NCBI GenBank assembly: GCA_964522305.1
Contig: CAZFVM010000063.1
Location: 1-8,119 of the forward strand
Direction of reading: 5' to 3'
Source of the DNA: UBA1049 sp964522305
GTDB lineage: Bacteria > Bacillota > Clostridia > Oscillospirales > CAG-382
Length of the DNA stretch: 8,119 nt
This document shows, one piece after another, positions 1 through 7,248 of this stretch. The stretch's first letter is position 1; every line of letters begins with the position of its first letter. A model generated the notes under the pieces. It did no database searches. It was not told the origin of the DNA and saw nothing but the letters and a program-made list of their open reading frames with translations. A program made the translations under genes and the position numbers.

Positions 1-11
1 AGATGCTTTTA

Positions 12-596
12 TCAAGACCGAAATCGCTGCTTCTGCTTTACCACCCATTTTTCCCGCAGGGCGCCGCTTTGGGGCTTAAACCCCCCCACCCCCCCGGTCT
101 CCCTGACACCTTGGACCAAGGCGGAGATACCCCTTTTGCTCCTGGATTGTCTTGTTTCTTTTGTGCCATCATCCTCTGTTGTCTTGGACTTTGATTTTGT
201 CCGAGATTTGCTCGGCTTGGTGTCGGAGTCATCCAACTCCTGGGAGCGAAACAAAAACAGCAACACCACATAATCCGGCAGGTCGTCCAGCACATCTATA
301 TACTCCTCCAAAACCTCGCTATCCACAGAATTCTTCTCAAAATTCCTGACCTCGATGAGCTTGTAGTCCCACATAAAGGGCAGGGAATAAACAGCCTCTG
401 TCAACGCCTGTGGCGAGGACTCCGCTGCGTTTATAAGAATGTGGTTGAACTCCGGTAAGGGGGACTTGTTTATGGATTTGCGCAGTTGAGTGACATAAAA
501 ATTCTTGGTGTATTCCTCTTTGCCATAAAAGAGGTACACACCGGGATAACTATTATCTTTTAGCCTTTGTTTTAGAATATCAAGGCTCAAATTCAA
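12..596 (-). CDS. holA: DNA polymerase III subunit delta (HolA), N-terminal part, apparent frameshift near the window edge
   Basis: Delta subunit of the clamp loader, which opens the beta sliding clamp in the cytoplasm during replication. The N-terminus (residues 1-40) has the family pattern of an amphipathic helix, then PGVYLFYGKEEY, then a short helix. Residues 76-90 and 108-117 fit the following strands of the AAA+-like domain I. Residues 121-155 are an unusual Ser/Lys/Arg/Thr/Asp-rich stretch, after which family-like sequence resumes (ISALVQGVRETG, FKPQS, EKWVVK). The frame stops at residue 194, whereas the family is about 330-350 residues. Immediately after EKWVVK a neighbouring frame reads SSDFGLDKSI to the window edge, which resembles the expected continuation, so a frameshift or sequence error near positions 25-45 is likely. 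The start is TTG at 596 or TTG at 590; AGAGG at 604-600 is better spaced for 590. It overlaps the comEC end, an arrangement common in Firmicutes. Confidence 0.8.
   Translation of the reverse strand: MNLSLDILKQRLKDNSYPGVYLFYGKEEYTKNFYVTQLRKSINKSPLPEFNHILINAAESSPQALTEAVYSLPFMWDYKLIEVRNFEKNSVDSEVLEEYIDVLDDLPDYVVLLFLFRSQELDDSDTKPSKSRTKSKSKTTEDDGTKETRQSRSKRGISALVQGVRETGGVGGFKPQSGALREKWVVKQKQRFRS
81..95. repeat. C7-A-C7 homopolymer pair (G7-T-G7 on the holA coding strand)
   Basis: Two runs of seven C separated by a single A. On the minus strand this reads G7TG7, which contains four G3 tracts with one-base loops and so fits a minimal G-quadruplex motif. It lies inside holA and encodes part of the GGVGG segment. 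The reading frame is sensible on both sides (RETG before, FKPQS after), so the run carries no net frame change as written, but it is a likely place for length variation or base-calling error. Confidence 0.9.
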
Positions 597-2802
597 ACAC
601 CTCTGCTTTGTTCTTTGGTATGATTACTCTTGTAAATCCCTCGGTGCGGTAAACATTGGTTGCCAACTCTGAGTAGTCATAACTCGACCGAGGGCTTGTA
701 TTTATAATCAAATGATGAGAGATTATTCGCCGAACATTCTCACCTATACTGCGGGAAACCAAGGATATGTCTTTGTACCCGTAATACTCCTCGGGAATAA
801 CCTTGCCGCCGAACAGGGCGACCCTGCGGTTATCATAAGATATGCTTATATACAAGAAGCTCGGAATATGGTCATAGTACCTGCCGGTGAGGTCTAAATA
901 TACCCTTCTTTCGCCTAAGGGCAGGTCTATCTTTCCCGTGTGTTCTATTATAACACAGCCTTGGTCTTTTGCAAATTCCAACACTTGTTTTGCCATCCCC
1001 AAATCCGCGGCTTGGAGCTTTGGGATATATATCTTATTTATGTTGATGCGTTCTATAGCGGCCTTGAGATTAGCATAATCCCTTTGGGACACTCCGGTCA
1101 TAATATAATTGTCAAGAAAGTGGTAACCTTGTTCGTATACTGTGTTTATTCCGTTGCTATAACCGCCAAGGTCAATATAAAGACTTTTGCTCTCTCCCCC
1201 GATTAGGACATAGTCTTTGAGGTTAGTCTCTTCATATACCAATGTTGTGCGATTGGAATCGGTTGTCTTAAAACCAATAATCACTCCTGCCACCGAAATT
1301 AAAAACAAAAGTATTAGGATAGGTACCAGCCTTAACACTGTCTTTCGGCGAAATATCATAAAGGATATTACTATGGAAAAAGCCACCCCCAACGGCAGGA
1401 AGATAAAGGGCAAATAGGAGGAAAAACTGCCAATGTCCCTATCCTGCAGCCATTGTAATATTGATACCACAAGTCGGATGCCGTTGGCGGGGAGGAAAGC
1501 CAAAAAGGAGCCGAAATAACCGGTGATAATAAATATCAAAGAAAAAGGTATGAGGATAATGAGTATCCATGTGAGCAATGGACCTAACAGCAAATTGGTC
1601 AAAGGGGAAATAAAGGACACCGAATCAAAGGAGGAAAGAATAACCGGGAAAGAAAAAATCGTGGCTGATACAGTGAGTATCAGAGGTGTGAGGACGATAC
1701 CTGCGGTCTTGCGAACTACATTGTTCTTGATTCCGGAGAAGTTGAGGTGGGGGGAGGTGACCAATATCCCGAGGGTTGATAAAAAAGACAGCCCCAAAGC
1801 CACCGATAAAATAGAATAGGGGTTTGTGAGTAAAATAATCAAAAGTGCCAGGAACAAGGATGTGATTCCATCGGCTTTTCTCAGGGTTATCAAGGTAGAG
1901 AACATTATGCCGCTCATTATAACCGCTCGGGTCACCGAAGGGGAAAAACCCACGAAAACTCCATACAAAATCAGCACCACCAAGCAGATTATGCCCCTTG
2001 CTTGCTTTCTTACCGTCAGGGATTGTAAAACCGAATACAAGGTCATAATCAATACCGAAATATGCAACCCGGAGATTACCAGGATATGGGATAAACCGGC
2101 GTTTCGAAACAGGCTGTTGGTCTTTGAGTCTAAGGCACTCTTGTCCCCCGCTATTAATGCCTTTGTAATACCGGTTACATAGTCGGGATAGGAGGAGAAT
2201 AGCTTGGCTATCTTTTGTTGTACATAGCTCCTTACATTGTATAAAAACCCATCACCTTGTATAAGTCTGATAGGGGTGGCGCTTGCCGTTATAAAAATGC
2301 CCCTGGCATGGAGGGACTTGTTCTTTGTCAATAGGTATGTGACCTCACACTCCATATAATCCCCTATCCGCGCTCCTTGCTTGGGAAACATATTCATATC
2401 CTCGGGCGCAGCCTCTATATATACCCTTAGGGGGGTTGACTTCCCTATTCCGACTCGGCTTGTCGTGACTTTTGCATCGAAATATTCACCGGCACCATAA
2501 GAGCCTATGTCGGTAATCTTTACCATGACTTTGTCCCGGGTCTTGTCGTACTCGGTCACCGCCGACATGTTCTGTAAATAAAATGCCGCCGTGTAGGTCA
2601 TCCCTATAAGGATTACCAAAGAAATCGCCGACAGGGACTTTGTGTTCTTGGATAAAAAACGGTGTGCTGCGTACAAAATTACGCTTAGCACACCAAAAAG
2701 GGCAAAACCTATTATCCTTAGTTTGCCGTCTATATTTATTGTAACGAAACAACCCAGGGCAAAAGCGGCGATATAGCCTGCCAATATCCGATTTCTCAGC
2801 AT
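580..2802 (-). CDS. comEC: ComEC/Rec2 family DNA internalization protein
   Basis: Polytopic inner-membrane protein proposed to form the channel that carries transforming single-stranded DNA into the cytoplasm. Length is 740 residues, normal for the family. Residues 1-80 hold N-terminal membrane segments and residues 85-180 a soluble beta-rich region matching the DUF4131/OB-like domain. Residues 205-510 are the competence domain with many hydrophobic helices, including the hallmark GLSHILVISGLHISV (236-250) and GFSPSVTRA (285-293). Residues 515-740 occupy the place of the metallo-beta-lactamase-like domain. IDLGG (543-547) matches the usual IDGG region, but the expected HxHxDH motif is replaced by VSQRDY (571-576), so this domain probably lacks metal-dependent nuclease activity. 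The ATG at 2802 is preceded by AGAGAGGTG at suitable spacing. It sits 39 bp after the phosphoribosyltransferase gene and overlaps holA. No comEA or other late competence gene is in the window. Confidence 0.92.
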   Translation of the reverse strand: MLRNRILAGYIAAFALGCFVTINIDGKLRIIGFALFGVLSVILYAAHRFLSKNTKSLSAISLVILIGMTYTAAFYLQNMSAVTEYDKTRDKVMVKITDIGSYGAGEYFDAKVTTSRVGIGKSTPLRVYIEAAPEDMNMFPKQGARIGDYMECEVTYLLTKNKSLHARGIFITASATPIRLIQGDGFLYNVRSYVQQKIAKLFSSYPDYVTGITKALIAGDKSALDSKTNSLFRNAGLSHILVISGLHISVLIMTLYSVLQSLTVRKQARGIICLVVLILYGVFVGFSPSVTRAVIMSGIMFSTLITLRKADGITSLFLALLIILLTNPYSILSVALGLSFLSTLGILVTSPHLNFSGIKNNVVRKTAGIVLTPLILTVSATIFSFPVILSSFDSVSFISPLTNLLLGPLLTWILIILIPFSLIFIITGYFGSFLAFLPANGIRLVVSILQWLQDRDIGSFSSYLPFIFLPLGVAFSIVISFMIFRRKTVLRLVPILILLFLISVAGVIIGFKTTDSNRTTLVYEETNLKDYVLIGGESKSLYIDLGGYSNGINTVYEQGYHFLDNYIMTGVSQRDYANLKAAIERININKIYIPKLQAADLGMAKQVLEFAKDQGCVIIEHTGKIDLPLGERRVYLDLTGRYYDHIPSFLYISISYDNRRVALFGGKVIPEEYYGYKDISLVSRSIGENVRRIISHHLIINTSPRSSYDYSELATNVYRTEGFTRVIIPKNKAEVFEFEP

Positions 2803-2841
2803 CGGAGCACCTCTCTTGGGGTAAATGATAAAGGACTTTGA

Positions 2842-3429
2842 TTATTTCTTTGGGAAAAAGAGGGGTAACGGCTTTAAATATTCTATATCCTCCCGCTCAA
2901 CTGCGTCCCCTTCCGCCAAGATTGCCAGCCTGCCTGCTACGGTGCCGCCGGACTCTGTTATAAGCTTTTCTACCGCTAATACGGACTCGCCGGTACTGAT
3001 AACATCGTCTACAATAACCACTCGCTTACCAACCATATAGTCGGCGTCTTCCTGGTCTATATATAAGGTCTGGACCCGAGCGGTGGTGATAGACTGAACA
3101 TCAACCGCTTTGGGGCTTTGCATATATAGCTTTGGCGACTTACGGGCGATAAGATAACGGGGGGCTCCTATCATCCTTGCCATCTCGTATATCAAGGGAA
3201 TCCCCTTTGCTTCTGCGGTTATCAACACATCGTGCTCCGGTAATCTTTTTACCAGTTCTGTGGCACAAGCACGTGTGAGCTCTACATCACCAAAAATAAC
3301 AAAAGCCGCTATATAAAGGTCGTCGTTAACCTTGCATATGGGAAGCTGTCTCTTTACCCCCGCTATATCAATGGGGTAATGGGTGTAGGTGTTGGGATCG
3401 ATAATCATGGTGTTGTTTGTCTTGGACAT
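2842..3429 (-). CDS. PRPP-binding phosphoribosyltransferase, adenine phosphoribosyltransferase-like
   Basis: Predicted cytoplasmic type I phosphoribosyltransferase that would join a base to PRPP in purine salvage or act as a nucleotide-sensing relative. The 195-residue protein has the 13-residue PRPP loop at 137-149 (VVIVDDVISTGES), with two acidic residues followed by STGES. The segment AEAKGIPLIYEMARMIG (72-88) corresponds to the EARGF-type region of adenine phosphoribosyltransferases, and ARKSPKLYM (95-103) to the flexible-loop region. The C-terminus (LAEGDAVERED, 171-181) is conserved-looking but I cannot assign it to a base specificity. The ATG at 3429 has CGAGGT seven bases upstream. 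It lies between the HIT gene and comEC in the alaS operon. The exact substrate is unproven: adenine is the usual annotation, while xanthine or a regulatory role like the PurR C-terminal domain remains possible. Confidence 0.85.
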   Translation of the reverse strand: MSKTNNTMIIDPNTYTHYPIDIAGVKRQLPICKVNDDLYIAAFVIFGDVELTRACATELVKRLPEHDVLITAEAKGIPLIYEMARMIGAPRYLIARKSPKLYMQSPKAVDVQSITTARVQTLYIDQEDADYMVGKRVVIVDDVISTGESVLAVEKLITESGGTVAGRLAILAEGDAVEREDIEYLKPLPLFFPKK

Positions 3430-3466
3430 TTATAATACCTCGTGTTCTTTGTTGTTGTTGTAGACT

Positions 3467-3805
3467 TTAGACTAAGGTCATCTTGAGTTGTTCTCCGCCT
3501 AAAATATGAAAATGCAGATGGTGTACCGACTGACCGCCATGTTGACCTATATTGGTTATCACGCGGTAACCCTCGTCAAGCCCCAGCTCGTTCGCTATCT
3601 TTGGTATTGCAAGCATAATCTCTTTGACCGCATCGACATTGCCTTCGTCGACATGGTCTATGGACCGGATGTGCTGCTTGGGCACCACCAAAACATGGAC
3701 CGGGGCGCCGGGGTTGATGTCATGGAAAGCAAGTACGCTGTCGTTCTCGTATACAGTTTTTGACGGGATTTCTCCGTTTATAATCTTACAGAAAACGCAA
3801 TCCAT
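3467..3805 (-). CDS. hinT: HIT family protein, HinT-like purine nucleoside phosphoramidase
   Basis: Small cytoplasmic hydrolase of the histidine triad superfamily. Hint-branch members cleave adenosine 5'-phosphoramidates and aminoacyl-adenylates as dimers. The 112-residue length is typical. The N-terminus CVFCKIINGEIPS (3-15) is the usual Hint opening, with the CxxC pair found in zinc-binding members. NPGAPVHVLVVPKQHI (31-46) and NIGQHGGQSVHHLHFHILGG (85-104) follow, and the catalytic triad motif HLHFH lies at 96-100. The ATG at 3805 is preceded by AAGGCGGT, one mismatch from a perfect ribosome binding site, eight bases upstream. It begins 26 bp after the alaS stop codon, so it is almost certainly cotranscribed with alaS. 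Because Hint enzymes can hydrolyse aminoacyl-adenylates, a link to alanyl-adenylate released by AlaRS is conceivable, but that is inference from position. Confidence 0.93.
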   Translation of the reverse strand: MDCVFCKIINGEIPSKTVYENDSVLAFHDINPGAPVHVLVVPKQHIRSIDHVDEGNVDAVKEIMLAIPKIANELGLDEGYRVITNIGQHGGQSVHHLHFHILGGEQLKMTLV

Positions 3806-3831
3806 CTTTAGTTACCGCCTTTTTGTATATT

Positions 3832-6474
3832 TTAGTTGTTCTTGTTGTTTATCTGGTCTTTTAGAACATCCACCGCCGCCTTTAATGCGTCTGCCAGCTT
3901 GGAGGGGTCTTTGCCTCCACTGGTGGCGCTCTCCGGTCTGCCGCCGCCACCACCGCCTACTATCGGGGATATCGCTTTTAGCAACTTTCCGGCATAGGCG
4001 CCGAAGGCTACCGCTTGTTTGCCACACTCTGCTACCAAATGGAGTTTGCCTTGGTTGACCGCTGCCAATAAAACAACAGCGTTGGGGCGCTTATCGGTGA
4101 CATTGACAGCAGCCGACCTCAAAGCATCCATGGGGATGTTGTCAAACCTGCCGGTTAATAGCTCTACCGAACCTATCAAAACCGGGGTGGCTGAATCTAA
4201 ATCCGAGACTATCTTGTTGACTCGAGTGGTCTCTAACTCCCTGCGGATTGACTTTAACTCGTCTTGGAGTCCCAATAACTTATCGGAAATATCTGAGTTG
4301 GTGTTGGCCTTTAGCAGTGCCTTGATCGAGAAGAGTATCTCTTCTCTTTCTTTTAGATATGCAAGGGTGTTAAACCCGGTAATCGCCTCGATACGCCTGA
4401 CCCCTGCTGCCACCGATGCTTCGCTGATTATCTTTAGCAGACCTATCTGGGCAGTGTTGGTCAAATGGGTGCCGCCGCATAACTCGGTGGAAAAATCCCC
4501 CATCTTTATAACCCGTACTTTGTCACCGTACTTCTCGCCGAAGAGTGCCAAAGCTCCCTCTTCTTTTGCCTGTGACGCACCCATAATATGCACCGAAATC
4601 TCGTTGCCGGTAAATATCTTTTCGTTAACTAAGTACTCTACCCGAGCCAACTGCTCGGCGGTGAGCCCTTCGTAATGGGTGAAGTCGAACCTCGCGCGAT
4701 GGGAGTCGACATAGGAGCCGGATTGCTCTACATGGTTGCCTAACACCGAGCGCAAGGCAGCTTGTAACAGATGAATACTGCTGTGGTTGCGCATTATATC
4801 CAGGCGGCGCTTTGAGTCTATCTGGGCAGAGGCTTTGCCGAGGGCGATTCTTCCTTCTTTTACGGTACCGATATGAAAGAACTGTCCGTCATGGGTTGAC
4901 CTTACATCGGTGACAGCGAACACACCCGTTGGGGTGGATATCTCCCCGATATCCGCGACCTGACCGCCTGACTCTGCATAAAAGGGAGTTTTGTTAAGAA
5001 GTAATATCCCCTCGCCGCCGGAAATCTCTGCGATTTGTTCTTTGTCTTTGATAATTGTGGTAATCTCGACATCGCCGCTGTGATGGTCATAACCGATAAA
5101 CTCGGTGGGCTTGCCGGGATCTAAAAAGGAAAACTCGTCCCCTGTCCATCCTGCGCCCTCGCCGGACATCCTTGCCTCTCGGGCTCTCTTCCTTTGGAGC
5201 TCCATTGAGGTATCGAACCCATCTTTATCAATCTTGATATTATGTTCTTCTGTAATCTCTTGGGTTAAATCAAGGGGGAACCCGTAAGTATCGTATAAGC
5301 GGAACACATCCTTGCCGCTTAGGATATCTATAGATTTTGACATTGCTTCGGTTATCATCTTATCTAAGATATGCAATCCCGAGTCGATGGTCTGGCGGAA
5401 ACGCTCTTCCTCTACCGAAATAGTCTTGATAATAAAAGTATGTTTTTCTGTTAATTCGGGATATGCCGTGGAGTTTTCTTTGATAACCGTCTCGGCTAAC
5501 TCTGTTAGGAAAGGCCTTTGTATTCCCAACAACTTACCGTGACGAGCAGCTCTGCGAAGCAGCCGGCGCAATATATAACCTCTGCCCTCGTTGGAGGGGA
5601 TTACTCCGTCCCCGATTAAAAAGGCTGATGCTCTGATATGGTCGGTAATAATACGGATAGAAACATCGGAGGACGAGCTGCTGCCAGTGTACTTAACCCC
5701 GGAAATCTCGTCGACTTTTGCAATTACGTTCTTAATGGTGTCAACTTCAAAGAGGTTGCCTACCCCTTGCATCACCGCTGCCAAACGCTCTAACCCCATG
5801 CCTGTGTCGATATTGGGGTGCTCTAAGGGAGTGTAATTGCCGGCTCCGTCGCTGTCAAACTGGGTGAACACAATATTCCACACCTCGACAAAGCGGTCGC
5901 ACTCGCATCCCGGCTTGCAGTCGGGGCTGCCGCAACCATGCTCTTCTCCTCGGTCATAATAAATCTCGGAGCAAGGACCGCAGGGGCCTGCGCCTATCTC
6001 CCAGAAGTTGTCTTCTTTGCCCAGCCTTGCTATCTTTGCGGCAGGTATACCTATCTTTGTCCAGATGTCAAAAGCTTCGTCATCCTCTTCGTATACGCTG
6101 GGATAAAGCAGGTCTTGGGGAATTGCCAAAGTCTCGGTAAGAAACTCCCATGCCCAGGCTATTGCCTCTTCCTTGAAATAATCTCCAAAGGAGAAATTCC
6201 CCAGCATCTCAAAGAAAGTGCCGTGGCGGGAGGTCTTGCCCACGTTCTCGATATCTAAGGTGCGTATACACTTCTGGCAAGTGGTGATTCGCTTGGAAGG
6301 CGGGGTCTGCTCCCCGGTAAAATACTTCTTCAAGGGTGCCATTCCGGCGTTTATCAATAATAAAGACTGGTCATCCTGGGGTACCAAAGGGTAGGAATCC
6401 AGTCTTAAATGGTCTTTACTTTGGAAAAACTCCAAAAACATTTCTCTCAATACATTAAGTGACAGAGGCTTCAT
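3832..6474 (-). CDS. alaS: Alanine--tRNA ligase
   Basis: Class II synthetase that charges tRNA-Ala and edits Ser- and Gly-tRNA-Ala in the cytoplasm. At 880 residues it is full length. The catalytic core holds INAGMAPLKKYF (41-52), motif 2 around RHGTFFEMLGNFSFGDYF (83-100) and motif 3 GMGLERLAAV (225-234). A Cys-rich insert, CGSPDCKPGCECDRF, lies at 181-195. The editing domain shows zinc ligands H564, H568, C666 and H670, with Q584 also present; residue 567 is Ile where Thr is common. The C-Ala/DHHA1 domain at the end includes GGGGGGRPESA (840-850). The start at 6474 is chosen because AAAGGAT lies seven bases upstream and the first well-conserved residues follow directly. The in-frame ATG at 6525 lies upstream of the promoter -10 box and cannot be in the transcript. 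This is the first gene of the operon. Confidence 0.98.
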   Translation of the reverse strand: MKPLSLNVLREMFLEFFQSKDHLRLDSYPLVPQDDQSLLLINAGMAPLKKYFTGEQTPPSKRITTCQKCIRTLDIENVGKTSRHGTFFEMLGNFSFGDYFKEEAIAWAWEFLTETLAIPQDLLYPSVYEEDDEAFDIWTKIGIPAAKIARLGKEDNFWEIGAGPCGPCSEIYYDRGEEHGCGSPDCKPGCECDRFVEVWNIVFTQFDSDGAGNYTPLEHPNIDTGMGLERLAAVMQGVGNLFEVDTIKNVIAKVDEISGVKYTGSSSSSDVSIRIITDHIRASAFLIGDGVIPSNEGRGYILRRLLRRAARHGKLLGIQRPFLTELAETVIKENSTAYPELTEKHTFIIKTISVEEERFRQTIDSGLHILDKMITEAMSKSIDILSGKDVFRLYDTYGFPLDLTQEITEEHNIKIDKDGFDTSMELQRKRAREARMSGEGAGWTGDEFSFLDPGKPTEFIGYDHHSGDVEITTIIKDKEQIAEISGGEGILLLNKTPFYAESGGQVADIGEISTPTGVFAVTDVRSTHDGQFFHIGTVKEGRIALGKASAQIDSKRRLDIMRNHSSIHLLQAALRSVLGNHVEQSGSYVDSHRARFDFTHYEGLTAEQLARVEYLVNEKIFTGNEISVHIMGASQAKEEGALALFGEKYGDKVRVIKMGDFSTELCGGTHLTNTAQIGLLKIISEASVAAGVRRIEAITGFNTLAYLKEREEILFSIKALLKANTNSDISDKLLGLQDELKSIRRELETTRVNKIVSDLDSATPVLIGSVELLTGRFDNIPMDALRSAAVNVTDKRPNAVVLLAAVNQGKLHLVAECGKQAVAFGAYAGKLLKAISPIVGGGGGGRPESATSGGKDPSKLADALKAAVDVLKDQINNKNN

Positions 6475-6510
6475 CAAACTATCCTTTCTCGGAACATAAA
6501 TCTTCATATT

Positions 6511-6538
6511 ATTATACAACATCAACGGTAAAAGTCAA
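6511..6538 (-). promoter_or_regulatory. Sigma-A promoter of the alaS operon
   Basis: Minus-strand TTGACT (6538-6533), a 16-bp spacer and a perfect TATAAT (6516-6511). The predicted transcription start is near 6504, giving a leader of about 30 nt that contains only the ribosome binding site. It lies directly downstream of the terminator of the preceding gene, so it marks the start of a separate transcription unit covering alaS, hinT, the phosphoribosyltransferase, comEC and holA. Confidence 0.85.
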
Positions 6539-6570
6539 CATACCATTGGAGTTAAAAAATGCCAAAACAG

Positions 6571-6603
6571 CAAAAAGCCGACGAGGGTGATTCGCCGACT
6601 TAG
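6571..6603 (-). terminator. Rho-independent terminator of the ECF S-component-like gene
   Basis: On the minus strand AAGTCGGCGA (6601-6592) pairs with TCGTCGGCTT (6584-6575) across a seven-base loop ATCACCC, giving ten pairs of which two are G-U. The hairpin is followed by a T run (6576-6572) and further T-rich sequence. The two wobble positions become A-C mismatches on the plus strand, so the structure works only for leftward transcripts. It lies 39 bp past the stop codon of the membrane protein gene. Confidence 0.85.
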
Positions 6604-6641
6604 TTGTTATCTATCTGTTTTTGATGGCTTGGGATATTTGT

Positions 6642-7193
6642 TTATTTGTTGATAGTTTTTTTGACTACCGGGAATATTAAAAAGGCTATTGCACCACCTA
6701 TGGCTGCGGTAACCAGCTGAGGCCAACTAAAGGTAGCGGATAATACTTGTGCTTGTTTTTCCGGTACATCAAGCAGATATGGTATTGCGACTTTTACAAT
6801 AGAAAGGTAAAGCACCCCGAACTTTATAACCGAGCCGACAATAAGAGCAGATATCATCCTGATGGAATAGTTGAGCGCGGAAAAGGACTTGACTGCCAAT
6901 AAATACCAGATAAGCACCAACACCAAGTTGCCCAAAGCTATAAAAGGAACCAAGGGAAACAAAGGGGTCCCTATCCCAAACATAAAGGCGGTAAAGGGAG
7001 AAATCACCGCTACGGTGACTGCCGAATAAAGCCCGGAAGCGATAGCTGCCATAATTAAGATGAGATTGACAGCCGAACCTACAACAAATTGGTTGTTTGC
7101 TGTCAATGCTCCCAATCCCCACTGTAAAGAGATTAGCAAAGCGACTAAGATTCCTGTCCTTGTTATCCATTTGATAGAACTGTTTGTCTTCAT
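6642..7193 (-). CDS. Small integral membrane protein, probable ECF transporter S component
   Basis: A 183-residue highly hydrophobic protein with about five or six membrane segments, roughly at residues 12-30, 36-54, 58-74, 82-101, 110-132 and 155-176. A short basic N-terminus (KTNSSIKWITRTG) precedes the first helix and KKTINK follows the last. Size, topology and the early small-residue-rich helices (ILVALLISLQWGLGAL) resemble substrate-binding S components of energy-coupling factor vitamin and metabolite importers. No diagnostic binding motif lets me name a substrate, and no EcfA/EcfT genes are in view, so it would rely on a shared energizing module encoded elsewhere. The ATG at 7193 has AGGAGAA at correct spacing. 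The gene is monocistronic, with its own terminator, and diverges from a Crp/Fnr-type regulator that may control it. An unrelated small membrane protein family remains possible. Confidence 0.65.
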   Translation of the reverse strand: MKTNSSIKWITRTGILVALLISLQWGLGALTANNQFVVGSAVNLILIMAAIASGLYSAVTVAVISPFTAFMFGIGTPLFPLVPFIALGNLVLVLIWYLLAVKSFSALNYSIRMISALIVGSVIKFGVLYLSIVKVAIPYLLDVPEKQAQVLSATFSWPQLVTAAIGGAIAFLIFPVVKKTINK

Positions 7194-7219
7194 TATCTTC
7201 TCCTGATATGATTTTGATA

Positions 7220-7248
7220 TTGTTTTTACCGCATTATTATATTATAAT
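7220..7248 (+). promoter_or_regulatory. Probable sigma-A promoter of the Crp/Fnr-type regulator gene
   Basis: TTGTTT (7220-7225), a 17-bp spacer and perfect TATAAT (7243-7248). The predicted start is near 7255, giving a leader of about 16 nt consisting essentially of the ribosome binding site. The -10 box is the right half of a palindrome that also contains the opposing -10 box. Confidence 0.65.

Noticed and set aside
1523..2182. Plus-strand open frames opposite comEC
   Set aside because: They are mirror images of the hydrophobic codons of comEC, with basic low-quality translations and no start signals.
3449..3461. TTG/CAA trinucleotide repeat between hinT and the phosphoribosyltransferase gene
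   Set aside because: Only about four units. It may simply be an unstructured leader, with no evidence of a regulatory or variable repeat.
3624..4675. Plus-strand open frames opposite hinT and alaS (3624-4058 and 4019-4675)
   Set aside because: They lie entirely antisense to well-conserved genes, have no family resemblance and no promoter or convincing ribosome binding site.
6475..6525. In-frame extension of alaS to an ATG at 6525
   Set aside because: That codon lies upstream of the -10 box and so is outside the predicted transcript. The extra 17 residues are unlike AlaRS, and a good ribosome binding site precedes 6474.
7204..7220. Direct repeat TGATAT-N5-TGATAT spaced one helical turn apart
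   Set aside because: Short, AT-rich and overlapping the ribosome binding region and -35 area; it could easily occur by chance, and the palindromes nearby are stronger candidates.
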